In this document: positions 54,017-64,000 of the stretch, one piece after another
Position numbering within the stretch: position 1 is the first letter of the stretch
Layout of the letters: each line of letters opens with the position of its first letter
From: Aquabacterium commune
Lineage (GTDB): Bacteria > Pseudomonadota > Gammaproteobacteria > Burkholderiales > Burkholderiaceae_C
Reading direction: 5' to 3'
DNA length: 64,000 nucleotides
NCBI RefSeq assembly: GCF_004362855.1
Contig: NZ_SNXW01000011.1
Span: 1-64,000, forward strand
Translations under genes and position numbers: made by a program
Notes under the pieces: model-generated
Databases searched by the model: none
Seen by the model: the letters and a program-made list of their open reading frames with translations, nothing else
Told to the model about the DNA's origin: nothing

Positions 54017-54763
54017 TCAGGCTTTGCCGTTGAGTTCGTCGGCGCGCTTTTGCGCTGCGGCGAAATCCAGGTCGCCGGTGTAGATGGCGCGACCGCAGAT
54101 CACACCTTCCACGCCTTCGGGCTCGACCGCGCACAGCGCTTCGATGTTGGCGATGTTGGACAGGCCGCCCGAGGCGATCACGGGCACGGTCAGGGCCTGG
54201 GCCAACTTGACGGTGGCTTCGATGTTCACGCCCGAGAGCATGCCGTCACGGCCGATGTCGGTGTAGATCACGCCTTCAACGCCGTAGTCTTCGAATTTCT
54301 TGGCCAGGTCGATGACCTCGTGGCCGGAGAGCTTGCTCCAGCCGTCGGTGGCGACCTTGCCGTCCTTGGCGTCCAGGCCGACGATGATGTGGCCACCGAA
54401 GGCGGTGCAGGCGTCTTTCAGGAAGCCAGGGTTCTTGACCGCGGCCGTGCCGATGATCACGTAGCTCAGGCCATCGTCGAGGTAGCGCTCGATGGTGTCG
54501 AGGTCGCGGATGCCGCCGCCGAGTTGCACGGGGATCTCGTCGCCGACTTCCTTGATGATGGCCTTGATGGCCGCCTCGTTGACCGGCTTGCCCGCGAAGG
54601 CGCCGTTGAGGTCCACCAGGTGCAGTCGGCGCGCGCCCGCGTTCAGCCAGCGTCGGGCCATGGCCGCGGGATCTTCACCGAAGGTGGTGGAGTCGTTCAT
54701 GTCGCCCTGCTTGAGGCGAACACATTTGCCGTCTTTCAGGTCAATGGCGGGGATCAGCAGCAT
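54017..54763 (-). CDS. hisA: ProFAR isomerase (phosphoribosylformimino-5-aminoimidazole carboxamide ribotide isomerase)
   Basis: 248 aa TIM barrel. It starts [20 protein letters not shown], the family N-terminus with the catalytic Asp near residue 8. [84 protein letters not shown] and [17 protein letters not shown] follow. The ATG at 54763 is chosen as the domain start. The 120-bp gap to hisH is longer than elsewhere in this set. Confidence 0.97.
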   Translation of the reverse strand: MLLIPAIDLKDGKCVRLKQGDMNDSTTFGEDPAAMARRWLNAGARRLHLVDLNGAFAGKPVNEAAIKAIIKEVGDEIPVQLGGGIRDLDTIERYLDDGLSYVIIGTAAVKNPGFLKDACTAFGGHIIVGLDAKDGKVATDGWSKLSGHEVIDLAKKFEDYGVEGVIYTDIGRDGMLSGVNIEATVKLAQALTVPVIASGGLSNIANIEALCAVEPEGVEGVICGRAIYTGDLDFAAAQKRADELNGKA

Positions 54764-54883
54764 GGCTGGAATGCGGGTCGGTGGGTCGGTGGGCAAGGCG
54801 TCTGGCGAACCAGGCGCGGGAGGTTGGCGGCGGTGCCGGCCTGGCCTGTGAGCCCGCGCGGGTCCACAGGTTGCCGGCCCTGC

Positions 54884-55570
54884 TCAAGGCCGCCAGAGCA
54901 GGAAGTTGCGGTACAGGGCGAGGCCGTGTTCGGCACTTTTTTCCGGGTGGAATTGCGTGGCGAAAATGTTATCCCGTGCCACCACACTGGTAAAGCGGAC
55001 ACCGTACTCGGTTTCGCCTGCGCTGTGTTGGGGATTGTCCACATGTGCGTGGAAGCTGTGCACGAAGTAAAAGTAGCTGTCGTCGGGGATGCCAGCCCAC
55101 ACCGGATGGGGCTGGCCACCGTGCAGGTCGGCATGGCGCGTCTGGCTGACGCGGTTCCAGCCCATCTGCGGCACTTTGTAGCGGCTGCCATCGGGCTGGG
55201 TCATGCCGTCGAGGCGGAATTTGCGCACCTGCCCGGGGATGAGGCCCAGGCCCGGGGTGTCTTGCTCTTCGGAGTGGTCGAGCAGCATCTGCATGCCCAC
55301 GCACACGCCCATCAGCGGCTTGTGCACGGCCGCGTGCAGCACGGCACCGAACAGCTCGCCGGCATGGGCCTCGCGCAACTCGCGCATGCAGTCGCGCATG
55401 GCGCCCTGGCCGGGCAGCACGACGCGCTCGGCGGCATGCACCACGGTGGGGTCGTTGGTGACGCGGACGTCCACGTTCAGGCCCTGGGCGGCGTGTGCCA
55501 CCGCCTGCCACACGGAACGCAGGTTGCCCATGCCGTAGTCGATGACGGCGACGATCGAGTTCTGGCTCAT
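54884..55570 (-). CDS. hisH: Imidazole glycerol phosphate synthase glutaminase subunit
   Basis: 228 aa class I glutamine amidotransferase. It begins with [20 protein letters not shown]. The catalytic Cys is in [16 protein letters not shown], near residue 90. The oxyanion and His/Glu motif appears as [13 protein letters not shown] at the end. It delivers ammonia from glutamine to HisF. The ATG at 55570 is preferred over an upstream in-frame start because it lies closer to the domain. hisB precedes it by 42 bp. Confidence 0.96.
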   Translation of the reverse strand: MSQNSIVAVIDYGMGNLRSVWQAVAHAAQGLNVDVRVTNDPTVVHAAERVVLPGQGAMRDCMRELREAHAGELFGAVLHAAVHKPLMGVCVGMQMLLDHSEEQDTPGLGLIPGQVRKFRLDGMTQPDGSRYKVPQMGWNRVSQTRHADLHGGQPHPVWAGIPDDSYFYFVHSFHAHVDNPQHSAGETEYGVRFTSVVARDNIFATQFHPEKSAEHGLALYRNFLLWRP

Positions 55571-55612
55571 GGTTTCACCGCGCGCCACACGGGGCGCGCC
55601 AGCTCGTGCAGG

Positions 55613-56236
55613 TCACAGAGAACCCTTGGTGGACGGGATGACGCCGGCCATGCGGGGGTCGCGCTCCAGGGCGGCACGCAGTGCGCGCGCAAAGGCCTTG
55701 AACACGGTTTCGCACTGGTGGTGGGCGTTGACCCCGCGCAGGTTGTCGATGTGCAGGGTGACGCCAGCGTGGTTGACGAAGCCCTGGAAGAACTCGAAGA
55801 CCAATTGCGTGTCGAGGCCGCCGATGCTGCCCGAGGTGAAAGCGATGTGCTGCGTCAGCCCAGGGCGACCGGAGAAATCGACCACCACGCGCGACAGCGC
55901 TTCGTCGAGCGGCACGTAGGCATGGCCATAGCGGCGGATGCCTTTCTTGTCGCCCACGGCTTTGGCGAAAGCCTGGCCCAGGGTGATGCCGACATCTTCC
56001 ACGGTGTGGTGGCCGTCGATGTGCAGGTCGCCCACGGCGTGGATGTCGAGGTCGATCAGCCCATGGCGGGCGATCTGGTCGAGCATGTGGTCGAAGAAGC
56101 CGATGCCGGTGTGCAGCTTGGCCGCGCCCGTGCCATCGAGGTTGATGCGCACGGTGATCTGGGTTTCCGCGGTGTGGCGGGTGACTTCGGCCGTGCGGTC
56201 GGCACCAATGGCTTGCGCCGTGTCGGGGGCGTTCAT
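55613..56236 (-). CDS. hisB: Imidazoleglycerol-phosphate dehydratase
   Basis: 207 aa monofunctional enzyme, without the histidinol-phosphatase domain that enterobacterial HisB has. Motifs are [51 protein letters not shown] and [19 protein letters not shown], which together hold the manganese-binding His residues. The ATG overlaps the hisC stop by four bases (ATGA). The histidinol-phosphate phosphatase needed for the pathway is not in this window. Confidence 0.97.
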   Translation of the reverse strand: MNAPDTAQAIGADRTAEVTRHTAETQITVRINLDGTGAAKLHTGIGFFDHMLDQIARHGLIDLDIHAVGDLHIDGHHTVEDVGITLGQAFAKAVGDKKGIRRYGHAYVPLDEALSRVVVDFSGRPGLTQHIAFTSGSIGGLDTQLVFEFFQGFVNHAGVTLHIDNLRGVNAHHQCETVFKAFARALRAALERDPRMAGVIPSTKGSL

Positions 56237-57345
56237 GCTTGAGAGGGGGTCAGGGGTTCGCGCAGGAGGTCGGAAAGCGCCGCGATGAGGGCGTCGTTTT
56301 CCGAGGGGGTTCCGACGGTCAATCGGATGCAGTTTGCCAGCAATTCGTGCAGGCCTGCGACATTTTTGATCAGGATGCCACGTGCCTTGAGCGCCGCGAA
56401 CACGCCGGCCGCATCGCCCACGCGCACCAGGACCATGTTGGCCTGGCTGGGGTAGGCGCGGGCGCCGGGCATGGCGGCCAGCGCGGCCATCAGGCGCTCG
56501 CGCTCGGCCTTGATGGTGGCAGCCTGGCGGTCGAATTCGTCGGCGTGTTCGAGCGCGAACAAGGCCGCCTCGGTGTTGAGCACGCTGATGTTGTAGGGCG
56601 GGCGGACCTTGTCCACCTGCGCGATGAGGTCGGCGCGGCCCATCATGTAGCCCAGGCGGACACCGGCCAGGCCGAACTTCGAGAGGGTGCGCATCAGCAG
56701 CACGTGCGGGCGCTGCGCCAGACGACCGAGGTAGGACCGGCTGGCGAAGGGCTGGTAGGCCTCGTCGATGACGACCAGACCACAACCGGCCTCGCCCACC
56801 GCCTGCACGACCTGCTCGATGGCAGCGTCGTCCCAGAGGTTGGCCGTGGGGTTGTTGGGATAGGCGATGTAGGTGATGGCGGGGCGGTGTTCGCGCACGG
56901 CCGCGACCATGGCGGCGGCGTCCAGCTCGAAATCAGGCGTCAGTGGCACGCCGACGAAGCGCAGGCCGGCCAGTTGCGCCGACATGGCGTACATCACAAA
57001 GCCAGGAACCGGTGCCAGCACCGTTGCGCCCGGCTGGGCACAGGCCACCGACAGCAGGCTGATGAGCTCGTCGGAGCCATTGCCCAGCACCAGTCCCATG
57101 TCCGCAGGGATGCCGGCATGGGCGCGCAGGGCGGCATGCAGGTCGTTGATGCGCGTGCCGGGGTAGCGGTTCAGCGCCACCCTGGCCAGCCGCGCACCCA
57201 GGGCATCCTGCAGCGCGGGCGGCAGGGCAAAGGGGTTCTCCATGGCGTCGAGCTTGACGAAGCCGGCGGCATCCTGCACGTGGTAGGCGTGCATGGCACG
57301 GACGTCAGGGCGGAAAACGCTCAACAGGTTGGACTCGGAACTCAT
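56233..57345 (-). CDS. hisC: Histidinol-phosphate aminotransferase
   Basis: 370 aa PLP-dependent class I/II aminotransferase. It has [20 protein letters not shown], the family N-terminus, [50 protein letters not shown] and the PLP lysine in [18 protein letters not shown]. The arginine of the C-terminal substrate site is in [19 protein letters not shown]. The ATG at 57345 begins [15 protein letters not shown]. It is the first gene of hisCBHAF. hisD is about 3.3 kb upstream, beyond an insertion of four unrelated genes. Confidence 0.96.
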   Translation of the reverse strand: MSSESNLLSVFRPDVRAMHAYHVQDAAGFVKLDAMENPFALPPALQDALGARLARVALNRYPGTRINDLHAALRAHAGIPADMGLVLGNGSDELISLLSVACAQPGATVLAPVPGFVMYAMSAQLAGLRFVGVPLTPDFELDAAAMVAAVREHRPAITYIAYPNNPTANLWDDAAIEQVVQAVGEAGCGLVVIDEAYQPFASRSYLGRLAQRPHVLLMRTLSKFGLAGVRLGYMMGRADLIAQVDKVRPPYNISVLNTEAALFALEHADEFDRQAATIKAERERLMAALAAMPGARAYPSQANMVLVRVGDAAGVFAALKARGILIKNVAGLHELLANCIRLTVGTPSENDALIAALSDLLREPLTPSQA

Positions 57346-57430
57346 GGATGGCACAGGCGCGACGGAGCAACGATTATCCCATGTCAGACTTGGCGACGCC
57401 GAGCAGCCACAGAGAGACCCAAGGGGCCCC

Positions 57431-58435
57431 ATGCAAGTTTTCGCCGCAGCGAATTTCCTCCAGGTGACCTGCGCCCGCGTGCCGCAACTGCCGCGTCCCG
57501 GCGAGATCGTCCTGGCCAGCGGCACGCACAGCGAGGCCGGCGGCAAAGGGCTGAATGTGACCCTGGGCTGCCGACGCCTGGGGGCCGAGGTGCGCGCGCT
57601 GCTGGGCATCGGGCGGGACGCACCGGGCGATGGCTTGGTCGCGTTGCTGCGCGCGCACGGCATCCCCGACACCCACGTGCACCGCCTGGCCGAGGTCTCG
57701 GGCATGGGCATGGGCTTCATCGAGCAAGGCGGGCAGGGCCAGAACTGCGGCGCGGTGTTCGCCGGCCCCAACCTGCTGCTGGACGCCGCGCATGCCGAGC
57801 TGGCGCAGGCCGACATCGCCGCGTCCGACTGGGTCTATGGCCAGTTCGAGACCGCCCTGCCCGCCGTGCAGCGCTGCTTCGAACTGGCGCAGGCTGCGGG
57901 TGTGCCGACCCTGCTCAACCCCTCGCCGTGGCAGGCCATTCCGGATGCGCTGCTGGTGCTCACGCAGGTGCTGCTGGTCAACGAAATCGAAGCCGTCCAG
58001 CTGCTGGGCACGCCCTTGCCCGCCGACGGTGATCTGGCGGCGCTGGCGCAAGCCATGCTCAGCCCGGTGGTCGCACTCTGGTCGCGCTGGCCAGGTCGCC
58101 TGCTCGTGGTGACAGCCGGCCACCGCGGCAGCATCGCCTTCGCACCGGATCGGTCGCCGCGGCTGTGCCCGGCCCATGCGGTGGACGCCATCGACACCCT
58201 GGGCGCGGGCGACGCCTTCGCCAGCGGGCTGATCGTGGCGCTGGGCCAGGGCTGGGAGAACGACAGCGCGGTGCTGGCCGCGGCCCTGCGGCAAGCCACC
58301 GCCTGTGGCGCGCTGATGGCGTCCTGCGCCGGGGTACTGGACGCCCTGCCCTCGCGAGCCACGCTGGCGCAATTCACGTCGGGCCGCCCGGAGCACGAGG
58401 TCCGCACACTGGCAGCGATCAGGCCGGCATCTTGA
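57431..58435 (+). CDS. PfkB-family carbohydrate kinase (ribokinase-like)
   Basis: 334 aa. It has the two PfkB signatures: the N-terminal GTHSEAGGKGLNVTLGCRRLG with a glycine pair, and the C-terminal DAIDTLGAGDAFASGLIVAL with the catalytic Asp. VNEIEAVQLLG and LLVVTAGHRGSIAFAP are nearby, as in ribokinase. It probably phosphorylates a sugar or nucleoside; the exact substrate cannot be set. AAGGGG precedes the ATG. It is divergent from hisC and its 3' end overlaps the convergent GntR gene by 17 bp. It is part of the four-gene insertion in the his locus. Confidence 0.9.
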   Translation: MQVFAAANFLQVTCARVPQLPRPGEIVLASGTHSEAGGKGLNVTLGCRRLGAEVRALLGIGRDAPGDGLVALLRAHGIPDTHVHRLAEVSGMGMGFIEQGGQGQNCGAVFAGPNLLLDAAHAELAQADIAASDWVYGQFETALPAVQRCFELAQAAGVPTLLNPSPWQAIPDALLVLTQVLLVNEIEAVQLLGTPLPADGDLAALAQAMLSPVVALWSRWPGRLLVVTAGHRGSIAFAPDRSPRLCPAHAVDAIDTLGAGDAFASGLIVALGQGWENDSAVLAAALRQATACGALMASCAGVLDALPSRATLAQFTSGRPEHEVRTLAAIRPAS

Positions 58436-59222
58436 GCCGGTAGGCGTAGGCGTCGCCACGGAAAGTGCCCTCCACGTATTCGACCAGTTGCTGGTGGGTC
58501 GAGTAGGTGTGGCGCTTGAACAGCAAGCAGGGCCCGGGCTGGTCGAAACCGAACACGCTGGCTTCCGCCTCGCTGCTCATGACGGCTTCGATGCTCTGGT
58601 CGGCATGGCCCATGCGGATGCGGCAGACGTCCTGCAGGTAGGCATAGACCGAGCCATGGGTGTCCCAGCCTTCCAGCGCGGGCGCCAGGGTGAGGTCGTA
58701 CCAAGCGACCTCGCGCGACATGGGGCAGTCGTCGGCCAGGCGCAGGCGCACCACGCGCAGGAAGCTGGCAGTGGAGGGGCGCTTGAACACCGAGGCCATG
58801 GTGCGGTCCTGCACGACGGCGCGCTCCAGCAGGCGGGAGCTTGGCGTCATCCCCAGCTCGCGCATTTCCTGGGTGAAGCCTTTGAGCTGGCGCAACTCGG
58901 GCGACAAGCGCGGCGGCGCATGCACCACCGTGCCGCCGCGGCCATGGGTGGACAGCACGCTGAGGCTGCGCAGCTCGTCGTAGCAATGCTTGACCGTGGT
59001 GCGGCTGACCTTGAGCCGCTCGGCCAGCACGCGTTCGGCCGGCAGGTTTTGGCCGGATGCCAAGGCGCCGGCGTCGATCAGGGTGCGCAGTTGCTCGGTG
59101 AGCTGCAGGTAGAGCGGTCGGGAGCTGGCCTGGTCCAGGCGCACCAGGTCGAAAACGTCTTCGAGGACGGGGACGGGCGCGGGGACGGGGTCTGGCGTGA
59201 GCGGATCTGGGCGGGATCGCAT
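58419..59222 (-). CDS. GntR-family regulator with UTRA domain (HutC subfamily)
   Basis: 267 aa from the ATG at 59222. The winged-helix part has RPLYLQLTEQLRTLIDAGAL, LPAERVLAERLKVSRTTVKH and CYDELRSLSVLSTHGRGGTV. The UTRA ligand domain follows: FTQEMRELGMTPSSRLLERA, DCPMSREVAWYDLTLA, and QLVEYVEGTFRGDAYAYRLK. UTRA domains bind sugars or amino-acid derivatives. It is convergent and overlapping with the PfkB kinase gene, a likely target; the ligand could be the kinase substrate. A tail of proline-rich residues precedes the helix-turn-helix. Confidence 0.9.
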   Translation of the reverse strand: MRSRPDPLTPDPVPAPVPVLEDVFDLVRLDQASSRPLYLQLTEQLRTLIDAGALASGQNLPAERVLAERLKVSRTTVKHCYDELRSLSVLSTHGRGGTVVHAPPRLSPELRQLKGFTQEMRELGMTPSSRLLERAVVQDRTMASVFKRPSTASFLRVVRLRLADDCPMSREVAWYDLTLAPALEGWDTHGSVYAYLQDVCRIRMGHADQSIEAVMSSEAEASVFGFDQPGPCLLFKRHTYSTHQQLVEYVEGTFRGDAYAYRLKMPA

Positions 59223-59358
59223 GCGGCGGCGGGACGGCAGGAGGCAAAACGTCAGGCCATGGTAGCCGAGGCCGCGCGAGCGACACCCCACGTTCTAGGG
59301 GGCTGGCACCAGCGCGGCGGCACGCTAGATTATTGGACTCTGATTGGTATCTTTTTGG

Positions 59359-59730
59359 ATGTCCATGCGCCGCTTTCCAATGATGTTGCATCGCCGCTGC
59401 CGGCTCGCGGGTGGCAGCGCGGCGCTGTGGCTCTTGCTGATGACCGCGGGCACTTTTGCGAACGCAGCGCCTGGCATCGGCCTGCTCGCCCCTGGCGCTG
59501 CACACGCCACCTCGGCCGCCCAAGCCCTTCGGCCACGCGACATGGTCAAGACGCCACCCCTCCCGGCGCGTCGCCCCGTTGCAGATTCCGCATCGCTCGC
59601 GCTGCTGCTGGGCGGGCTGGTGGTGCTGTGGCGGACTGCAGAGCGCCGCACCAACACCACGGGCAACGCCACCAGCAACAACCACACCACCACCCGACAC
59701 CGCCCCGAGCAGAAGGAGAGCGCCTCATGA
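59359..59730 (+). CDS. Small exported protein with a degenerate PEP-CTERM-like end
   Basis: 123 aa from the ATG at 59359. The N-terminal signal (LAGGSAALWLLLMTAGTFANA) ends at an AxA-like site. Near residue 75 a segment VADSASLALLLGGLVVLWRT followed by AERR matches the helix and basic part of a PEP-CTERM anchor, but the PEP is replaced by ADS. A Thr/Asn/His-rich tail of about 25 residues follows, unlike the usual very short tail. The stop overlaps the start of the next gene (ATGA), which encodes a normal PEP-CTERM protein. It may be a decayed or variant sorting substrate. Confidence 0.55.
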   Translation: MSMRRFPMMLHRRCRLAGGSAALWLLLMTAGTFANAAPGIGLLAPGAAHATSAAQALRPRDMVKTPPLPARRPVADSASLALLLGGLVVLWRTAERRTNTTGNATSNNHTTTRHRPEQKESAS

Positions 59731-60641
59731 GTCACGCGTCCACCGCCATGCCCGTCACCGCGACCACCGCCCTGGCCCGCGTCGCCTGCGCGCTCATCCT
59801 GGCCACCCCCACCCTGGCTGCGGCGCAGAGCTACCAGCTCACGGCCTACACCCGCGCCAACACCAACGACTTCCTGGGCAATGTGGGCAAGTCGGATTAC
59901 CAAACCTTCGACTGGCAGGAAAAGCCCCAGGCACTGACCCTGAACGCCCTGGAGGCCCAATCGGCGGCCGGGGGCGGGGGCGCCACGGCGAGCTTCCTGG
60001 GCAGCATCGGCCTGCTCAAAGCCTACGCCTCGGCCACCTACCCCCGCTGCTGCGACGCGCAAGGCCACACCGTGGCCTACGGCTATGCCAATGGCACTGT
60101 GCAAGGCAGCTTCTTCGACACCCTTGTGGTCGGCGGTGGCGGGCTGGCAGCGGGCACCTCGGTGACGTACCGACTGGACTTGCGCATCGACGGTCAACTC
60201 AGCGCACCCGCCTTCGAATCGGGCGGGGCACTCAGCGCCGAGGGCGTCGCCGAAGCCAGGCTGGTGGACCGCGACAGCCGCCAGGAAGCCATCCTGCGCT
60301 GGGACGCGAAAAAACAGGCCACGGGCATCTACAGCCTGAGCTTGCTCACGCAGGTGGGCCACACATTGAGCATCAGCGGCATGCTGTTCGCAGACGCCTA
60401 TGTGGGCTCAGGGGCCGTGACGGCACGCAGCGCGGAGTCGGACTTCTACCACTCGGCCGGCTACACGCTGGCCCCATCGGTGGCGGGCCTGAACACCCTG
60501 GGTGCCAGCGGCCATGACTTTGCATCTGCCGTGCCGGAGCCGGGCAGCGCGCTGCTGACGGGCTGGGGTCTGGCAGCGTTATTCAACCAACGGCGACTTT
60601 GCCGCAGCGCCGCCATCCGGGCCAAATTCAACCGCGCTTGA
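59727..60641 (+). CDS. PEP-CTERM exported protein with extended C-terminus
   Basis: 304 aa. AAGGAG lies eight bases upstream. The signal peptide ([20 protein letters not shown]) has an AxA-type site. The mature region is Gly/Ala/Ser/Thr-rich beta-type sequence without a nameable domain, with a cysteine pair (YPRCCDAQG). The PEP-CTERM element is [20 protein letters not shown] followed by RR. Then about 14 more residues ([14 protein letters not shown]) follow, which is unusual since the signal normally ends at the basic cluster. The 3' end overlaps the convergent hisD by 14 bp, so a lost stop may explain the tail. The start overlaps the preceding gene by four bases. Confidence 0.8.
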   Translation: MSHASTAMPVTATTALARVACALILATPTLAAAQSYQLTAYTRANTNDFLGNVGKSDYQTFDWQEKPQALTLNALEAQSAAGGGGATASFLGSIGLLKAYASATYPRCCDAQGHTVAYGYANGTVQGSFFDTLVVGGGGLAAGTSVTYRLDLRIDGQLSAPAFESGGALSAEGVAEARLVDRDSRQEAILRWDAKKQATGIYSLSLLTQVGHTLSISGMLFADAYVGSGAVTARSAESDFYHSAGYTLAPSVAGLNTLGASGHDFASAVPEPGSALLTGWGLAALFNQRRLCRSAAIRAKFNRA

Positions 60642-61956
60642 GGCGGAACTCGGCCGCCTGGGCGTGGGCCTGCAGGCCTTCGCCATAGGCCAGCACCGCG
60701 GCGGTTTTGCCCAACACCTGGGCACCGGCCTCGCTCACCTCGATGAGGCTGGAGCGCTTCTGGAAGTCATACACGCCCAGCGGCGAGGAGAACCGCGCCG
60801 TGCCCGAGGTGGGCAGCACGTGGTTGGGGCCTGCGCAATAGTCGCCCAGGCTTTCGCTGGTGTAGGCACCCAGGAAGATGGCGCCGGCGTGCTTGAGCAG
60901 CGGCTCCCAGCGGTGCGGCTCGTTGCTGCTGACTTCCAGGTGCTCGGGCGCGATGCGGTTGCTGATGTCGCACGCCTCTTCCATGCTGCGCGTCAGGATC
61001 AAGGCGCCACGGCCCTCCAGCGAAGCGCGGATGATGTCGGCGCGGGGCATGGTGGGCAGCAGGCGGTCGATTTCGGCCTGCACTTTGGCGATGTAGGCGG
61101 CGTCGGGGCACAGCAGGATGCTTTGCGCCAGTTCGTCGTGCTCGGCCTGGCTGAACAGGTCCATGGCGACCCAGTCGGCCGGCGTGGAGCCGTCGGCCAG
61201 CACCAGGATCTCGCTGGGGCCGGCGATCATGTCGATGCCCACGGTGCCGAAGACGTGCTTCTTGGCACTGGCCACGTAGGCGTTGCCGGGCCCGGTGATT
61301 TTGTCCACCTTCGGGACGGTGGCCGTGCCGTAGGCCAGTGCGGCCACGGCCTGGGCGCCACCGATGGTGAAAGCGCGGGTGACGCCGGCCACATGGGCCG
61401 CGGCCAGCACCAGCGGGTTCTTCTCACCTTTGGGCGTGGGCACCACCATGATGATCTCGGCCACACCCGCCACATGGGCAGGGATGGCGTTCATCAGCAC
61501 CGACGAGGGGTAAGCCGCCTTGCCGCCGGGCACGTAGATGCCCACGCGGTCCAGCGGCGTGACCTTCTGGCCCAGCAAGGTGCCGTCTTCGTCACGGTAC
61601 TGCCAGCTCAGGCCACAGGCCTCCTTCTGCCGCTCGTGGTAGGCGCGCACGCGCTGGGCGGCCGATTCGAGCGCCTCGCGCTGCAGGGCAGGCAGGCTGT
61701 CGAAGGCGGCTTTCAGTTCAGCCTGGGTGAGCTCCAGTTCGGCCATCGATGCGGCCTGGACGTGGTCAAAGCGGCCCGTGTAGTCGAGCACCGCGGCATC
61801 GCCACGGGTGCGGACGTCGGCCAGGATGTCGGCCACGCGCTGCTCGATGGCCGAATCCGTCTCGGCAGACCAGTGCAGCACCTGCTGGAAAGCGGCCTCG
61901 AAGTCGGGCTGGGCGGTGGCGAGGTGACGGATGGAGACGGGCTTTGCAGCGGTCAT
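60628..61956 (-). CDS. hisD: Histidinol dehydrogenase
   Basis: 442 aa, zinc enzyme catalysing the last two oxidations of histidine synthesis. It has [37 protein letters not shown], the NAD region [73 protein letters not shown] and [12 protein letters not shown] with zinc and catalytic residues. The start ATG at 61956 is embedded in a threefold 12-bp repeat and lacks a clear ribosome site. It is downstream of hisG by 143 bp and convergent with the PEP-CTERM gene. Confidence 0.97.
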   Translation of the reverse strand: MTAAKPVSIRHLATAQPDFEAAFQQVLHWSAETDSAIEQRVADILADVRTRGDAAVLDYTGRFDHVQAASMAELELTQAELKAAFDSLPALQREALESAAQRVRAYHERQKEACGLSWQYRDEDGTLLGQKVTPLDRVGIYVPGGKAAYPSSVLMNAIPAHVAGVAEIIMVVPTPKGEKNPLVLAAAHVAGVTRAFTIGGAQAVAALAYGTATVPKVDKITGPGNAYVASAKKHVFGTVGIDMIAGPSEILVLADGSTPADWVAMDLFSQAEHDELAQSILLCPDAAYIAKVQAEIDRLLPTMPRADIIRASLEGRGALILTRSMEEACDISNRIAPEHLEVSSNEPHRWEPLLKHAGAIFLGAYTSESLGDYCAGPNHVLPTSGTARFSSPLGVYDFQKRSSLIEVSEAGAQVLGKTAAVLAYGEGLQAHAQAAEFRLKRG

Positions 61957-61981
61957 GGCAGCGGTGATGGCAGCAGTGATG
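61946..61981. repeat. Three 12-bp tandem copies across the hisD start codon
   Basis: On the + strand GCAGCGGTCATG, GCAGCGGTGATG and GCAGCAGTGATG are contiguous. On the - strand the copy nearest the gene holds the ATG and first codons (Met-Thr-Ala); the two upstream copies read Ile-Thr-Ala-Ala in frame, with ATC in place of ATG. This looks like slippage duplication of the gene's 5' end, and it displaces the place where a ribosome site would be. Confidence 0.7.
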
Positions 61982-62099
61982 GCGAAAGGATCTCAGCAAT
62001 CGCGGGCCCGCGGGGCCCTGTGCCGATCGGATCTGATGATGGAGGCGATAGGGCGAGCGGCAAGGCCCGGGCCGAGGTCAAGGTGGCTTCAACCCAGGG

Positions 62100-62753
62100 T
62101 CAGGCCGGGATGGCGGACTCGAAGGCCTGGATCATGGCGCGCAGGGGCTCGCGCTTGAGCTTGAGCGAGGCCTGGTTGACCACCAGGCGCGAACTGATCT
62201 GCATGATCTCTTCGACCTCGACGAGCTTGTTGGCCTTGAGCGTGTTGCCGGTGGAGACCAGGTCCACGATGGCATCTGCCAGGCCGGTCAGCGGCGCCAG
62301 CTCCATGGAGCCATACAGCTTGATGAGGTCCACGTGCACGCCCTTGTTCGCGAAGTGCTCGCGCGCGATGCTCGTGTACTTGGTGGCCACGCGGATGCGG
62401 GCGCCCTGCTTGACGGCGGCGGCGTAATCGAAATCGGCGCGCACGGCCACGCTCATGCGGCACTTGGCGATGTTCAGGTCGAGCGGCTGGTACAGGCCGT
62501 CGCTGCCGTCCTGGCTGCCGGCGTGCTCGATGAGGATGTCCTTGCCGGCCACACCGATGTCGGCGCCGCCATGCTGCACGTAGGTGGGCACGTCGGTGGC
62601 GCGCACCAGCACCACGCGCACGTCGTCGCGGTTGGTGGGCAGGATCAGCTTGCGGGATTTTTCCGGGTCCTCGAGCACCTGGATGCCGGCAGCGGCCAGC
62701 AGCGGCAGGGTTTCTTCGAAGATGCGGCCTTTGGAGAGTGCCAGTGTGATCAT
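62100..62753 (-). CDS. hisG: ATP phosphoribosyltransferase, short form
   Basis: 217 aa, the short HisG form without the C-terminal regulatory domain, which needs the HisRS-like partner HisZ. HisZ is not in this window. It begins [92 protein letters not shown] and [19 protein letters not shown] complete the catalytic domain. The start is either 62753, with AGGA at good distance, or 62759, where the ATG overlaps the murA stop. It follows murA directly, the standard order. Confidence 0.95.
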   Translation of the reverse strand: MITLALSKGRIFEETLPLLAAAGIQVLEDPEKSRKLILPTNRDDVRVVLVRATDVPTYVQHGGADIGVAGKDILIEHAGSQDGSDGLYQPLDLNIAKCRMSVAVRADFDYAAAVKQGARIRVATKYTSIAREHFANKGVHVDLIKLYGSMELAPLTGLADAIVDLVSTGNTLKANKLVEVEEIMQISSRLVVNQASLKLKREPLRAMIQAFESAIPA

Positions 62754-62755
62754 GG

Positions 62756-64000
<1,245 letters not shown>

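Noticed and set aside
55613-56236. Bifunctional HisB with phosphatase domain
   Set aside because: The reading frame upstream of the dehydratase start belongs to the hisC region in another frame; the protein is complete at 207 residues as a monofunctional enzyme.

Overview
The window is GC-rich chromosomal DNA from a betaproteobacterium, most likely order Burkholderiales (Comamonadaceae or the Leptothrix/Aquabacterium/Ideonella group). The grounds are the neighbourhoods hrcA/nadK/recN, sspA-sspB next to petABC, hisIE-tatABC and murA-hisG-hisD, the short-form HisG, an AlkK-type acyl-CoA ligase with a TetR regulator, and PEP-CTERM proteins. Nearly all of it reads as core chromosome. No transposase, integrase, phage structural block or CRISPR array was found.

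Layout. 0.4-3.4 kb: a CAT-anticodon tRNA, then a + strand run of a PEP-CTERM protein, three tandem tail-collar (MdpB-like) paralogues and a DUF6916-like exported protein. 3.4-8.1 kb: hrcA divergent from nadK-recN-rapZ. 8.1-15.8 kb: a - strand lipid-catabolism operon (FadB/FadJ-type enzyme, DmdC-type acyl-CoA dehydrogenase, Dabb protein, two SDRs, a PaaI-type thioesterase, a CurA-type reductase). 15.8-16.95 kb: a gene-free, G-rich stretch with a degenerate minisatellite. 16.95-19.7 kb: an AT-richer two-gene SIR2-HerA anti-phage cassette, the clearest acquired segment. 19.7-25.8 kb: a possible 36-aa ORF, a HEAT-like protein, csaA, and small enzymes including a nitronate monooxygenase/hydratase fusion. 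25.8-31.1 kb: a branched-chain-amino-acid-type ABC importer. 31.3-34.6 kb: an acyl-CoA ligase and a thioesterase near a divergent TetR gene, with related palindromes in both promoter regions. 34.7-39.3 kb: pcm-like, tolC, a lipoprotein cytochrome c, a FUSC-type membrane protein, a small unknown protein and tRNA-Thr. 39.3-43.5 kb: sspB, sspA and petABC on the - strand. 43.8-47.9 kb: mscL, a DUF1631 protein and pdxA. 47.9-64 kb: histidine genes, tatABC, a DegS-like protease and the edge of murA.

The genes group into histidine synthesis (hisG, D, C, B, H, A, F, I and E are all here), fatty-acid and branched acyl-CoA breakdown with matching uptake and regulation, respiration (cytochrome bc1), protein quality control and export (HrcA, SspAB, DegS-like, TatABC, TolC), and defence (SIR2-HerA). 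The histidine pathway is broken up in two ways. A four-gene block with a kinase, a GntR regulator and two exported proteins sits between hisD and hisC, and hisIE-tatABC points the opposite way to hisCBHAF, which suggests a local inversion.

Points most worth a second look: the SIR2-HerA cassette, the PEP-CTERM/triple tail-collar/DUF6916 run, the nitronate monooxygenase-hydratase fusion, the LivF Walker A lysine replaced by arginine, the RapZ linker insertion and the rearranged his locus.
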